Source of the DNA: Streptomyces sp. TLI_171
Lineage (GTDB): Bacteria; Actinomycetota; Actinomycetes; Streptomycetales; Streptomycetaceae
Direction of reading: 5' to 3'
DNA length: 64,000 nucleotides
Assembly: GCF_003610255.1 (NCBI RefSeq)
Contig: NZ_RAPS01000001.1
Location: 7,095,001-7,159,000 of the forward strand
Shown piece by piece: positions 1 through 8,809 of the stretch (positions within the stretch are counted from its first letter, which is position 1; each line of letters begins with the position of its first letter). The notes beneath the pieces were generated by a model, which was not told the DNA's origin, ran no database searches, and worked only from the letters and a program-made list of their open reading frames with translations. The position numbers and the translations under genes were made by a program.

Positions 1-860
1 TCGACGGGCTTCGGGGGTGCGGACCGGGGACGGGGGACGGTGGCGGTGAGGCGGGCGAGGATCTCGGCGGTGGCGCGGGCGTCGGCCTGGTCGAGGCGGC
101 GGGTGGAGCCGCGCAGCAGGTGGCGGGCTTCGACCGCGGCGAGGGCGACCAGGCCCGGCAGCAGGTCGGTGGAGCGCGCGGCCACCCAGCGGGTGCCCTG
201 GGTCAGCATCCACCACAGGTCCGCGCCGGGCCGGGGAGCGTCGGCTGCCAGTTCGGCGGGCGGCGCGCCCACGGGGCGGCCCGCCCCGGCGAGCAGCGCA
301 TGGAACCCGCGGGCGATCATCTGGTGGCCCGTCGCGCTCGGGTGGAGCCGGTCCACGCTGAGCAGCGCGCGGTCCTCGGTCCACGGCAGGTCCACGAGGT
401 GCTGGTGCACCGCACCGTAGTGCTCGGACAGCCCGTGCACGACCGCGTTCACCCCGCGCATCCGCCGGGCGAGCGGGCGGGCCAGCGGGGCGGGCAGGCC
501 CAGCAGCCGGCCCGGGTCGGGCAGGCACGCGGTCAGCGGCACGATGCCTGCGGAGGTCAACGAGGACAGGGTCGCGGCAAGGTGGCGTGCCGTCAGGTCC
601 AGGTCGAAGGAGGCGCGCAGCGTGTCGTTGCCGCCGACCAGCACGGCCGCGTACTGCGGGCGCAGGGCGAGTGCGGTGGGCAGTTGGGAGACCAGCAGGT
701 CGCGGCTGAGCGCACCGCTGTTGGCGAGGTTGCGGAACTCCACGGTGTCCGGCGAGAGGCTGGGGGCGAGCAGCGCCGCCCAGCCACGCCAGCCGCCGGG
801 GACGGGATCGCCGACTCCTTCGGTGAGGGAGTCGCCGAGTGCCGCGAATCGAACTGTCAT
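1..860 (-). CDS. SGNH/GDSL-family hydrolase (3' end outside window)
   Basis: Predicted serine esterase/lipase of the SGNH superfamily. Seen: block I GDSLTEG near residues 9-15 with the nucleophilic Ser, block III GGND near residue 80 and block V DRLHPS near residue 190 with the Asp-x-x-His pair; no signal peptide, so probably cytoplasmic. Start ATG at 860 is preceded by GGAGGG six bases upstream. It follows two glycosyltransferase genes on the same strand after a 165-bp gap containing a hairpin, so it may be a separate transcript. No stop occurs before base 1, so the C-terminus is missing here. Substrate unknown. Confidence 0.85.
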   Translation of the reverse strand, partial: MTVRFAALGDSLTEGVGDPVPGGWRGWAALLAPSLSPDTVEFRNLANSGALSRDLLVSQLPTALALRPQYAAVLVGGNDTLRASFDLDLTARHLAATLSSLTSAGIVPLTACLPDPGRLLGLPAPLARPLARRMRGVNAVVHGLSEHYGAVHQHLVDLPWTEDRALLSVDRLHPSATGHQMIARGFHALLAGAGRPVGAPPAELAADAPRPGADLWWMLTQGTRWVAARSTDLLPGLVALAAVEARHLLRGSTRRLDQADARATAEILARLTATVPRPRSAPPKPV

Positions 861-940
861 CACGACCCTCCGGTGGGGTGTGGCGGGTGCGGAAGTGCTT
901 TGAGGGGAACGGGAGTCGGGAGTGGGGCCCGCGGTGGGCC

Positions 941-966
941 GCCGCTCCGCCGGGCGGCGGAGCGGC
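941..966. terminator. Hairpin downstream of the glycosyltransferase gene
   Basis: Perfect 11-bp GC stem (941-951 with 956-966) and a 4-nt loop, about 60 bp past the stop of the minus-strand glycosyltransferase ending at 1026. No T-tract, as is usual for high-GC actinomycete terminators. Confidence 0.5.
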
Positions 967-1025
967 ACGGCGACGGCCCGACGTGCCGTCAACTCACGGG
1001 AAATGAGAGGTGATCAGTCGGATTC

Positions 1026-2213
1026 TCACCCGGCGAAGGGTGCTCCGACCGGGGCGTCGGCGGGCGCCGGTTCGGTCGGTGTGCGGACAGGGGCGTGGTG
1101 CGCGGTGAGGAAGGCGGTGGCGGCGGCGTCCCAGCCGAACTCCTCCGCGCGGGCGCGGGCTGCGGCCCGCCGGTCCGCCTCCGGCCGGTCCAGCAAGTCC
1201 CGTACCGCCTGGGCGAATCCGGTGCCGGTGTCGGCCGCGGCCAGGCCCGCTCGGCCGACCACCTGGGGGAGCGCGGAGGAGCGGCTGACGGCGACGGGGG
1301 TGCCGCAGGCCAGGGTCTCCAGCGCGGCCAGACCGAAGGTCTCCACCGGGCCCGGGGCGATCACCGCGTCCGCGGTGGCCAACAGGGCGGCCACCTCGGC
1401 GCGTTCGGCGAGGTGCCCGAGGAAGGTGACCGGCAGGCGCAGTTCCTCGGCCCGGCGCTCCAGGCGCCCGCGCAGCGGACCCGTTCCGGCGACCGCGAGC
1501 ACCGCCGGGACGCGGTGGCGGCGACGGAGCTCCGCGAGGGCGTCCAGGGCCCGTTCGGGGCGTTTCTCGGCTGACAGTCGCGAGCACATCACCAGCAGCA
1601 CCTGGTGCGGGTCGGCGAGCCGTCCGCGCAACTGCGGGTCGCGCCGGTCGGGGTGCATGGTGTCGAGGTCCACGCCCAGCGGGGCCTGCGTGACGTTGCG
1701 GGCCCCGATCCGGGCGAACTCCTCGGCGGCCCACGCGGTGGTGCACAGTACCGTGTCGTAGGCCTGCGCGGTACGGGAGTTGAGCCGGTCCGCGAGGCCG
1801 CGGGCGAGGCCCGGCGGCACGCCCCACGCGCCGATCACGCCGGTGGCGCTCTCGTGCGAGACCATCATCGAGCGGACGCCGTGCGCGCGCGCCCACGCGC
1901 CCGTCCAGCGCAGCGTGGTGCGGTCCGAGACCTCCAGCCGATCCGGAGCCAACTCCTCCAGCACGGCCGCGACCTGGCGGCGGTCCCGGAGGATCCGGTA
2001 GCCGCCGGTGCCGGGGACGGCCGGGCCGGGCAGGGTGATCACCCGGCCCTGTTCGGTCCACTCGTCGCTGCGGACCGGGCCGGGGACCACCAGGACGGGC
2101 CGGTGGCCCGCCGCCAGGTATCCCGCGCCGAGGTGCCGGAGGGCGGTGCGCAGACCGCCGGACACCGGGGTGACGAAGTTGGCCACCCGGACGATGTGCA
2201 GTCCGCCGCTCAC
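1026..2213 (-). CDS. GT4-family glycosyltransferase
   Basis: 395 aa, two Rossmann-like GT-B domains. The N-terminal half carries a glycine-rich acceptor loop (PVSGGLRTAL near residue 15). The C-terminal half has the GT4 donor signature E-x7-E (PVETFGLAALE) followed by CGTPVAVS. It overlaps the upstream glycosyltransferase stop by four bases (GTGA), which fixes GTG 2213 as the start and suggests translational coupling. It probably transfers a sugar from a nucleotide donor to a lipid or envelope acceptor together with its neighbour; donor and acceptor cannot be read from the sequence. Confidence 0.85.
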   Translation of the reverse strand: MSGGLHIVRVANFVTPVSGGLRTALRHLGAGYLAAGHRPVLVVPGPVRSDEWTEQGRVITLPGPAVPGTGGYRILRDRRQVAAVLEELAPDRLEVSDRTTLRWTGAWARAHGVRSMMVSHESATGVIGAWGVPPGLARGLADRLNSRTAQAYDTVLCTTAWAAEEFARIGARNVTQAPLGVDLDTMHPDRRDPQLRGRLADPHQVLLVMCSRLSAEKRPERALDALAELRRRHRVPAVLAVAGTGPLRGRLERRAEELRLPVTFLGHLAERAEVAALLATADAVIAPGPVETFGLAALETLACGTPVAVSRSSALPQVVGRAGLAAADTGTGFAQAVRDLLDRPEADRRAAARARAEEFGWDAAATAFLTAHHAPVRTPTEPAPADAPVGAPFAG

Positions 2214-3577
2214 GCCGGCTGCTCCTTGACCAGGTCGGCCGCGGCGAGCACGACCGGCGGGGCGGCGGGATCCTCGGTGTTCTGCGGCAGCGGGGCGGCC
2301 GCCTGCAGGCCGGCGTCGGGCTGACGGGGGGTCGGCACGCTCAGGTGGGGCGCCTCGGCGTGCCGGGCGGCGACGGGCAGGTCCGCGGGCGCGACGGCGG
2401 CCGGCGCCAGGAGGGGCAGCGTGGTGCCGGCGAGGCGCGCGCGGTGCTCGGCGACCACGTCCTCGTAGTGCTGGATCAGTTGGTCGCCGACCGCTTCCCA
2501 GGTCCGGTCGGTGACGTCGGCGCGGCCGGCCGCGCCGTACTGGGCCCGCAGTTCGGGGGCGGCGGCGAGGGCGGCGACGGCGCGGGCCACGGCGCCGGGG
2601 TCGCGCGGGGCGACCAGCAGGCCGGTGCGCTGGTGGCCCACCAGGTCGAGCGGCCCGCCGACCGCGGGGGCGACGACGGGGACGCCGCTGGCCATCGCCT
2701 CCTGGATGGTCTGGCAGAAGGTCTCCAGCGGGCCGGTGTGCACGAACAGGTCCAGAGTGGCGAAGCAGCGGGCGAGTTCGGCACCGGTGCGGCGGCCGAG
2801 GAACACCGCGCCGGGCATCGCGGCCTTCAGCGCCGGCGCGCTCGGGCCGTCGCCGATCACCACCACCCGCACCCCGGGCAGCCGGGAGGCCTCGGCGAGC
2901 AGGTCGACCCGCTTCTCCGGGGCGAGCCGTCCGACGTAGCCGACCAGCACCTCGCCGCCGGGGGCGAGCGAGCGGTGCAGCGCCTCGTCGCGGTGGTCGG
3001 GGTGGAAGCGCACCGAGTCGACGCCGCGCGCCCAGATCCGCACCTGCCGGACGCCGTGGGCGGTGAGGTCCTGCGCCGCGGGGGTGGACGGGGCGAGGGT
3101 GCGGGCGGCGGCGCGGTGCACGGAGCGGATCCGGGTCCAGGCGATCGCGGAGCCGACGCCGCGGCCCATCCGGTACGCCTGCGCGTAGCCGGCCAGGTCG
3201 GTCTGGTAGACGGCCACGGTCGGCAGGTCGAGGCGCTCGGTGATCCTCGCGGCCCGGGCGCCGAGGATGAACGGACTGGCCAGGTGCACCACGTCCGGTT
3301 GGTGGGCGGTCAGTGCGGCGGCCAGCTTGCGGCTGGGCAGCGCGATGCGAACCTGCGGGTAGCGGGGCAGCGGGACGGAGGGGACGCGCACCACCGGCAG
3401 CGGTTCCTGGTCCGGGCCGAAGGACTGCGGCGGGCAGTGCGCGCCCCGGGCCGGAGCGGGGGTGATCACCAGCGGCTGGTGACCCCGCCGGACGAGGTGC
3501 TCGGCGGCCCGCAGCACGCTGTGGGCCACGCCGTTGACCTCGGGCGGGAAGGATTCGGTGACGATGGCGACTCGCAT
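2210..3577 (-). CDS. GT4-family glycosyltransferase (MgtA/PimB-like)
   Basis: 455 aa. It begins with the typical MRVAIVTESFPPEVNGV N-terminus of GDP-mannose-dependent mannosyltransferases of the MgtA/PimB group, which decides the start although no good ribosome site precedes ATG 3577. The C-terminal domain has GRLAPEKRVDLL, then the donor-site E-x7-E (GPLETFCQTIQEAM) and GVPVVAPAVGGP. About 60 residues of Ala/Pro-rich tail follow the GT-B fold. First gene of a pair with the next glycosyltransferase (four-base overlap). A role in glycolipid or envelope glycan synthesis is an inference from family. Confidence 0.85.
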   Translation of the reverse strand: MRVAIVTESFPPEVNGVAHSVLRAAEHLVRRGHQPLVITPAPARGAHCPPQSFGPDQEPLPVVRVPSVPLPRYPQVRIALPSRKLAAALTAHQPDVVHLASPFILGARAARITERLDLPTVAVYQTDLAGYAQAYRMGRGVGSAIAWTRIRSVHRAAARTLAPSTPAAQDLTAHGVRQVRIWARGVDSVRFHPDHRDEALHRSLAPGGEVLVGYVGRLAPEKRVDLLAEASRLPGVRVVVIGDGPSAPALKAAMPGAVFLGRRTGAELARCFATLDLFVHTGPLETFCQTIQEAMASGVPVVAPAVGGPLDLVGHQRTGLLVAPRDPGAVARAVAALAAAPELRAQYGAAGRADVTDRTWEAVGDQLIQHYEDVVAEHRARLAGTTLPLLAPAAVAPADLPVAARHAEAPHLSVPTPRQPDAGLQAAAPLPQNTEDPAAPPVVLAAADLVKEQPA

Positions 3578-3927
3578 GCCAACGTTGTTGCCAACTTGGG
3601 CGTGCGGCCAGCCAAAGGGATCTTTCGCGCAGACGAACGTCTGCCGCCATTTCCGCACAGGTGTCTGAACAGGCCCGCTCGGCATCCTGCCTTTCGCGCA
3701 GAGCACGTGCGCGTTCTGCGCAAAGATGCTCGAAACTATGACCGATCGAGCACTTGACGTCATGTCGGCTTACTGCTGCGATGTGTACCGGTCAATCTGC
3801 CGGACCGTCCGTACGCGCCCAAACCCGTTCCCCCACACGGGACTTGACAGCACGCCCGGGCGGTCCGGCAGCCGCCGCACCCACCCCGGACCCCTACCCC
3901 GACCCCCGCCGAGGAGGCACCCCCCAG
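3578..3927. promoter_or_regulatory. Divergent control region with repeated half-sites
   Basis: 350-bp gap between the divergent glycosyltransferase and GH31 genes. The 12-mer CTTTCGCGCAGA occurs at 3622-3633 and 3691-3702, and an inverted near copy (TCTGCGCAAAG) at 3715-3725. The first copy overlaps a perfect inverted repeat GCAGACG-AA-CGTCTGC (3629-3644); the second and third flank GCACGTGC. These look like operator half-sites for an unidentified regulator. No small gene is evident. Confidence 0.5.
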
Positions 3928-6738
3928 ATGCGTTCCGCCCCGCGGACCCCGCTGCCCGGACGAGGCGACATCCGCCGCCGCCCGAGCGCGCTCACCGTCG
4001 TCCTGCTGCTGCTCGCCGCACTGCTCGCGAGCCTCGGACCGGCCACCGCCGCCCACGCCACCACCGCCGGCAACGTCACCGGCGTCACCCGCTCCGGCAA
4101 CACCTTCACCGTCACCACCTCCGGCGGCGCGGCCGCCCGGGTGCAACTCGCCCGCGCCGACATCTTCCGGATCTGGCTCAGCCCCAACGGCGCGTTCACC
4201 ACCGACCCGGCCGGTGCCGACCTCGCCGTCACCACCGACTTCGGCACCGTCGCGGCCACCCTCACCGACGCCGGAACCTACTGGCGGATCAGCACCGCCT
4301 CGATCTCACTGCGGATCAACAAGACCCCGCTCACGTTCGCGCTCTACCGCGCCGACAACACCACCCTGCTCTGGGCCGAGTCGCAGCCCACCAGTTGGAC
4401 CACCAGCCAGACCACCCAGTACCTCGCCCGCGGCGCCGACGAGCAGTTCTACGGCACCGGCCTGCACCTCGGCGACTGGGCGCTGCGCGACAAGACCGTC
4501 CCCGTCGCCGTCTCCAACTCCTGGACCGAGAACAGCAACGCCAGCCCCGCGCCGTTCTACATGTCCACCAACGGCTACGGCGTCATGCGCAACACCTGGG
4601 CCGCTGGCAGCTACGCCTTCAACTCGCCCACCCAACTCACGCACAACGAGAGCCGGTTCGACGCCTGGTACTTCGCCGGGAACTCGCTCAAGGACGTCCT
4701 GAACGCCTACACCGACGTCACCGGCAAGCCCTTCCTCGCCCCGATCTGGGGACTCGAACTCGGCAACGCCGACTGCTTCAACGCCTCCAACCCCAGCTAC
4801 AGCGGCGACCACAACCGGCTGCGCCACCAGACCACCCCCGACGTGGTCGGCTACGCCACCGACGCCCGCGCCGCCGACATGCCCTCCGGCTGGTTCCTGC
4901 CCAACGACGGCTACGGCTGCGGCTACACCGACCTGCCGACCGCGACCAGCGGCCTGAGCGGCAAGGGCTTCCACACCGGCCTGTGGACCTCCACCGGCCT
5001 GAACAACATCAACTGGGAGGTGGCGACCGCCGGTTCACGCGCAGTGAAGACTGACGTGGCGTGGATCGGCGGCGGCTACAAGACCGCGTTCACCGGCGTC
5101 AACCAGGCCGTGGCCGGCATCGAGAACAACTCCGACGCCCGCCGCTTCGTGTGGACCGTGGACGGTTGGGCCGGCACCCAGCGCAACGCGGTGGTGTGGA
5201 CCGGCGACACCCACGGCACCTGGGACGCCATGCGCTGGCACGTCCCGTCCATCGCCGGCGCGGGTCTGTCCGCCCTCAACTACGCCTCCGGGGACGTCGA
5301 CGGCATCTACGACGGCAGCCCCAAGACGTACGTCCGCGACCTGCAGTGGAAGGCGTTCACCCCCGCCTTCATGACCATGTCCGGCTGGGGCGCGGTCAAC
5401 CCGTCCACCGGCTACAACGACAAGCAGCCCTGGCGGTACGCCGACCCCTACCTGTCGATCAACCGCAAGTACCTGCAGCTCAAGATGCGGCTGATGCCGT
5501 ACCTGTACACGATGAGCCGGGTCGCCGCCGACACCGGCGTGCCCTCCACCCGGGCCATGGTCCTGGAGTACCCCGACGACCCGGTGGCGCGCGGAAACCT
5601 GACGAGCGGTCAGTTCATGGCCGGCGATTCCTTCCTGGTCGCCCCCGTGGTCAGCGACACCACCGTCCGCGACGGCATCTACCTGCCCGCCGGCACCTGG
5701 ACCGACTACTGGACCGGCAAGGCCTACACCGGCCCGGGCTGGCTCAACGGCTACAGCGCCCCGCTCGACACCCTGCCGCTGTTCGTCAAGTCCGGCGCGG
5801 CGGTGCCGATGTGGCCGCAGATGAACTACACCGGCGAGAAGCCCGTCTCCACCCTCACCTACGACGTCTACCCGCGCGGCAACTCCTCCTTCACCCTGTA
5901 CGAGGACGACGGCACCACCCGCGCCTACCAGAGCGGCGCCTACTCCAAGCAGCAGGTCAACGTCACCGCCCCGAGCGGCGGTTCCGGCAACGTCACGCTC
6001 GCCGTCGCCGCCGCCAACGGCAGCTACAGCGGACAACTCGCCAACCGGAACTACGAGTTCACCGTCCACGCGGCCGCCGCGCCGAGCAGCGTCACCGTCG
6101 GCGGCGCCGCCCTGCCGCAGCTGAGCGGCAAGGCCGCGTACCAATCCGCCACCACCGGCTGGTACTTCGACGCCGCCGACCGCTCCGGAACGCTGTGGAT
6201 CAAGGCCGGCAGCCACGCCGTCGCCAGCGCCTTCAGCGTCACCGCCACCGGCCTCACCCTGCCCACCGGAACCCCCGTCACCGCCAGCGGGCCGATCCCG
6301 CAGGCCGGTTGGAAGGTCGTGTCGGCCGACAGCCAGGAGACCACCGGCGAGAACGGCGCCGCCGCCAACGCCATCGACGGCAACTCCGCCACCATCTGGC
6401 ACACCCAGTGGTACAGCGCCGCCGCGCCGCTCCCGCACGAGATCCAGATCGACCTCGGCGCCCGCTACGCCGTCGACAGCCTCGGCTACCTGCCCCGGCA
6501 GGACGGCGGCGTCAACGGACGGATCGGCAGCTACGAGGTCTACGTCTCCGACAGCACCACCTCTTGGGGCAGCCCCGTCGCCACCGGCACCTTCGCCGAC
6601 ACCGCCGCCGCCAAGTCGGCGACGTTCACCGCGAAGACCGGACGCTACCTGCGGCTTCGCGCCCTCGGTGAAGCCGGCAACCGCGGGCCGTGGACCAGCG
6701 CCGCGGAGATCACCGCCACCGGCAGTTCCGCGCCGTAA
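3928..6738 (+). CDS. Secreted GH31 glycoside hydrolase with F5/8 type C (discoidin) domain
   Basis: 936 aa. Hydrophobic signal sequence at residues 20-45 ending AHA. Then a beta-sandwich N-domain, a GH31 TIM barrel, a DUF5110-like beta domain (SFTLYEDDGTT) and a C-terminal discoidin module from about residue 800 (AIDGNSATIWHTQW). Catalytic candidates: nucleophile Asp376 in VKTDVAWIGGGY and acid/base Asp427 in WTGD. The pattern resembles actinobacterial alpha-glucosidase or isomaltose-type enzymes; exact specificity is uncertain. Start ATG 3928 follows GAGGAGG ten bases upstream; longer in-frame starts lack one. Exported polysaccharide degradation with carbohydrate binding by the discoidin domain is inferred. 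A strong hairpin terminates it. Confidence 0.92.
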   Translation: MRSAPRTPLPGRGDIRRRPSALTVVLLLLAALLASLGPATAAHATTAGNVTGVTRSGNTFTVTTSGGAAARVQLARADIFRIWLSPNGAFTTDPAGADLAVTTDFGTVAATLTDAGTYWRISTASISLRINKTPLTFALYRADNTTLLWAESQPTSWTTSQTTQYLARGADEQFYGTGLHLGDWALRDKTVPVAVSNSWTENSNASPAPFYMSTNGYGVMRNTWAAGSYAFNSPTQLTHNESRFDAWYFAGNSLKDVLNAYTDVTGKPFLAPIWGLELGNADCFNASNPSYSGDHNRLRHQTTPDVVGYATDARAADMPSGWFLPNDGYGCGYTDLPTATSGLSGKGFHTGLWTSTGLNNINWEVATAGSRAVKTDVAWIGGGYKTAFTGVNQAVAGIENNSDARRFVWTVDGWAGTQRNAVVWTGDTHGTWDAMRWHVPSIAGAGLSALNYASGDVDGIYDGSPKTYVRDLQWKAFTPAFMTMSGWGAVNPSTGYNDKQPWRYADPYLSINRKYLQLKMRLMPYLYTMSRVAADTGVPSTRAMVLEYPDDPVARGNLTSGQFMAGDSFLVAPVVSDTTVRDGIYLPAGTWTDYWTGKAYTGPGWLNGYSAPLDTLPLFVKSGAAVPMWPQMNYTGEKPVSTLTYDVYPRGNSSFTLYEDDGTTRAYQSGAYSKQQVNVTAPSGGSGNVTLAVAAANGSYSGQLANRNYEFTVHAAAAPSSVTVGGAALPQLSGKAAYQSATTGWYFDAADRSGTLWIKAGSHAVASAFSVTATGLTLPTGTPVTASGPIPQAGWKVVSADSQETTGENGAAANAIDGNSATIWHTQWYSAAAPLPHEIQIDLGARYAVDSLGYLPRQDGGVNGRIGSYEVYVSDSTTSWGSPVATGTFADTAAAKSATFTAKTGRYLRLRALGEAGNRGPWTSAAEITATGSSAP

Positions 6739-6752
6739 CCGGCGCAGCACCC

Positions 6753-6790
6753 GGCCCGTGCCCCGCAGGACACCCTGCGGGGCACGGGCC
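6753..6790. terminator. Strong intrinsic hairpin after GH31 gene
   Basis: Perfect 17-bp stem (6753-6769 pairs with 6774-6790) with loop ACAC, starting 15 bp after the GH31 stop codon. Confidence 0.85.
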
Positions 6791-6843
6791 GTCCGACAAT
6801 GGTTCCCACCCAAATGTCTTTAATGTCCGGATAGGCTGGGGCG

Positions 6844-7824
6844 ATGGAACACGAGGGAGGGGAGACGGCCGACGCCGTCGAGAAACGCGGCACGGCCGCC
6901 GCGACACTCTGGCGTGCCGTCCGCCACGACCCCAAACGGCTGCCCGAACACCTCGCCGAGCTGGCCGCCGACCAGGAGTCCGCCCCCGCTGCCAAGGCCG
7001 TCACCCGGCTCTCCGGCACCCTCGACGAACGCCGCGACACCGTCGTCACCCACGGCATCCGCCTCACCATGACCGAGGGCTGCCTGGTCGGCGGGCCGCT
7101 GATCCTGCTCGTCCCCGTCGCCTTCTGCGCAGCGATGCTCGCTCAGGCCCGGATGGTCCTGGAACTCGCCGAACTCGCCGGCGCCGCCGGCGACCGCACC
7201 GACCGGGCCGCCGAACTCCTCGTCCTGCAAGGCGTCTACGACACCACCGAGCAGGCCAGGGCCGCCCTCGCCGACACCCCCGCACCACCACCCCCCGAAC
7301 CGGCCGCCGAACCGGCCGCCGACGACCAGGACCGGCCCACCCGCCGGTCCTGGGCCACCCGGCTCGACATGATCCGGCGGATGGCCTACCTGCTCGGCCT
7401 GGTCGGCCTCGACCAGGCGCCGCGCGGCTGGCTGCGCCGGATCGCGGGCTGGGTCGGCGTCACCCTCCTGATCATCGTCGGACTCGCCTTCCCCGTCGTC
7501 TGGATCCCCGTGATGGGACGCGCCACCGCCCAGGCCACCACCGCCCTGGCCCACCGCGCCATCGCCTACTACTGGCCCACCGGCGGCGCCGACCGGCCGC
7601 CCAGGGAGGGCCACGTCCGCGCCGCCACCGTCGCCGTCCTCGGCCAGACCCTGCTCGCCGTGCTCATCCCCTCGGTGGTCTACCTCGGCGTGCTGTTCCT
7701 CGGCCTCGAACTGGTCGGCGGACGCTTCACCACCGCGGCCCTGCTCGCCGTGGCCGCCGGAGCCGCGTACGCCGCCCACCGCGCCCACCGCGCCCACCGC
7801 GCCCGCCGCGGCCCGCGCCATTGA
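6844..7824 (+). CDS. Membrane protein of unknown function
   Basis: 326 aa, no family recognised. Seen: a charged helical N-terminal third, one hydrophobic segment near residues 78-100, a Pro/Ala-rich linker (about 140-165), then two to three membrane segments near 200-225 and 255-300. The C-terminus is basic with a 9-bp DNA repeat giving AHRAHRAHRA. A TAGGCT hexamer at 6832-6837 ends six bases before ATG 6844 and there is no ribosome-binding site, which fits a leaderless mRNA. Confidence 0.7.
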   Translation: MEHEGGETADAVEKRGTAAATLWRAVRHDPKRLPEHLAELAADQESAPAAKAVTRLSGTLDERRDTVVTHGIRLTMTEGCLVGGPLILLVPVAFCAAMLAQARMVLELAELAGAAGDRTDRAAELLVLQGVYDTTEQARAALADTPAPPPPEPAAEPAADDQDRPTRRSWATRLDMIRRMAYLLGLVGLDQAPRGWLRRIAGWVGVTLLIIVGLAFPVVWIPVMGRATAQATTALAHRAIAYYWPTGGADRPPREGHVRAATVAVLGQTLLAVLIPSVVYLGVLFLGLELVGGRFTTAALLAVAAGAAYAAHRAHRAHRARRGPRH

Positions 7825-7890
7825 CGCTGACCTCCCCGGACCCGGCCGCCCGCGCCGGCCCACCGGTGCCGCGCGAACGGCAGCAAGGGG

Positions 7891-8045
7891 GACCCGAGCA
7901 GCAGGGAGGGGGAGACCGGAACAGCGCGAGAGGGGGACCGGAACGGGGGCGAGCGGGGGACCGGACCAGCGCGAGCGGGAGACCGGAACGGGGCGAGAGG
8001 GAGACCGGAGCAGCGGGAGGGGTGGCCGGAACGGCATGAGAGGGT
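7891..8045. repeat. Seven tandem ~22-bp repeats ending at a start codon
   Basis: Seven imperfect purine-rich units of 21-23 bp, each opening with GACCGGA or a one-base variant (starts 7891, 7914, 7936, 7959, 7981, 8003, 8024). An eighth GACCGG directly abuts the ATG at 8052. Unit length is not a multiple of three and there are no spacers, so it is neither coding repeat nor CRISPR. It fills most of the 227-bp gap before the nucleotidyltransferase gene. Confidence 0.8.
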
Positions 8046-8051
8046 GACCGG

Positions 8052-8768
8052 ATGCGTGACGAACTGATCGCCCAGGCCCGCCGACTGGTCGCCGACCGGT
8101 ACCCCGACGCCTCGGCCGTCCTGCTGGCGGGCTCCGCCGCCACCGGGCGCGCCCGCGCCACCAGCGACCTCGACCTCGCCGTGCTGCTGCCCGCCGGACG
8201 CACCACCCACCGGGAGACGCTGCGCCACGAAGGCCGCCTGGTCGAGGTCTTCGCGCAGACCCCGGACGGCCTCGCCGAGCTGCGCGCCGCCGACGCCGCC
8301 TCCCGCCGCGGCGTCGTCCAGCAGCTGTACGCGACCGGGGTGATCCTGCTGGACCGCGACGGGAGCGCCGCCCGCCTCGCCGAGGAGGCCAGGGCCGAAC
8401 TGCTCGCCGGCCCGGCGCCGCTCGCAGCCGAACAGCGCGAGAACCTCCGCTACGCGCTCACCGACCTGCTGGAGGACCTCGGCGACGCCGCCGACCGGTG
8501 GGAGGCCCTGGCCATCGGCGCCGACGTCCTCCGCACCGCGGGCGACCTGCTCTGCGACCACCGCCGGGCCTGGACCGGTACGGGCAAGTGGTTCCCCCGC
8601 CGCCTGCTCGCCGCCGACCCCGAGCGCGGCCCCCGCCTGCTGGAAGCCCACCGCGCCCTCGCCGAGACCGGTGACCCCGCGGCGCTGCTCGCCGCGGCCA
8701 ATGACGTGCTCGACCTGGTCGGCGGACCGCTGTCGGCCGGCTACCGCCGCGACTGGCCCAGCAACTGA
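8052..8768 (+). CDS. Nucleotidyltransferase-domain protein
   Basis: 238 aa. The N-terminal domain has the polymerase-beta-like nucleotidyltransferase signature GS-x10-SDLDLAV (residues about 26-42), with both metal-binding Asp of the DxD. The rest is helical and includes GKWFPRRL near residue 178, as in stand-alone nucleotidyltransferases related to aminoglycoside adenylyltransferases. The substrate (small molecule, protein or RNA) cannot be told. The start ATG sits at the end of an array of 22-bp repeats. The stop codon is followed at once by a CTGAC-N5-GTCAG palindrome. Confidence 0.8.
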   Translation: MRDELIAQARRLVADRYPDASAVLLAGSAATGRARATSDLDLAVLLPAGRTTHRETLRHEGRLVEVFAQTPDGLAELRAADAASRRGVVQQLYATGVILLDRDGSAARLAEEARAELLAGPAPLAAEQRENLRYALTDLLEDLGDAADRWEALAIGADVLRTAGDLLCDHRRAWTGTGKWFPRRLLAADPERGPRLLEAHRALAETGDPAALLAAANDVLDLVGGPLSAGYRRDWPSN

Positions 8769-8783
8769 CTGACGGGCCGTCAG
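8769..8783. repeat. CTGAC-N5-GTCAG palindrome after stop codon
   Basis: Perfect palindrome CTGACGGGCCGTCAG beginning one base after the nucleotidyltransferase stop and 27 bp from the convergent phosphatase stop. One of six perfect copies of this motif class in the window. Confidence 0.7.
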
Positions 8784-8809
8784 GTCGCCCCGCTGGAACC
8801 GAAGTCGTG

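Noticed and set aside
1026..3650. Apparent single 874-codon glycosyltransferase fusion
   Set aside because: Only its C-terminal 395 codons are real; the upstream part is the wrong frame of the preceding glycosyltransferase gene, and the GTG at 2213 overlaps that gene's stop.
7891..8045. CRISPR-like array
   Set aside because: Units are contiguous 21-23-bp repeats without spacers and no cas genes are nearby.
8769..8783. CTGAC-N5-GTCAG copies as ordinary intrinsic terminators
   Set aside because: Arms of five to seven bp are short compared with the 11-17-bp hairpins after other genes here, and copies also occur in a promoter region and inside a gene, so terminator alone does not explain them.
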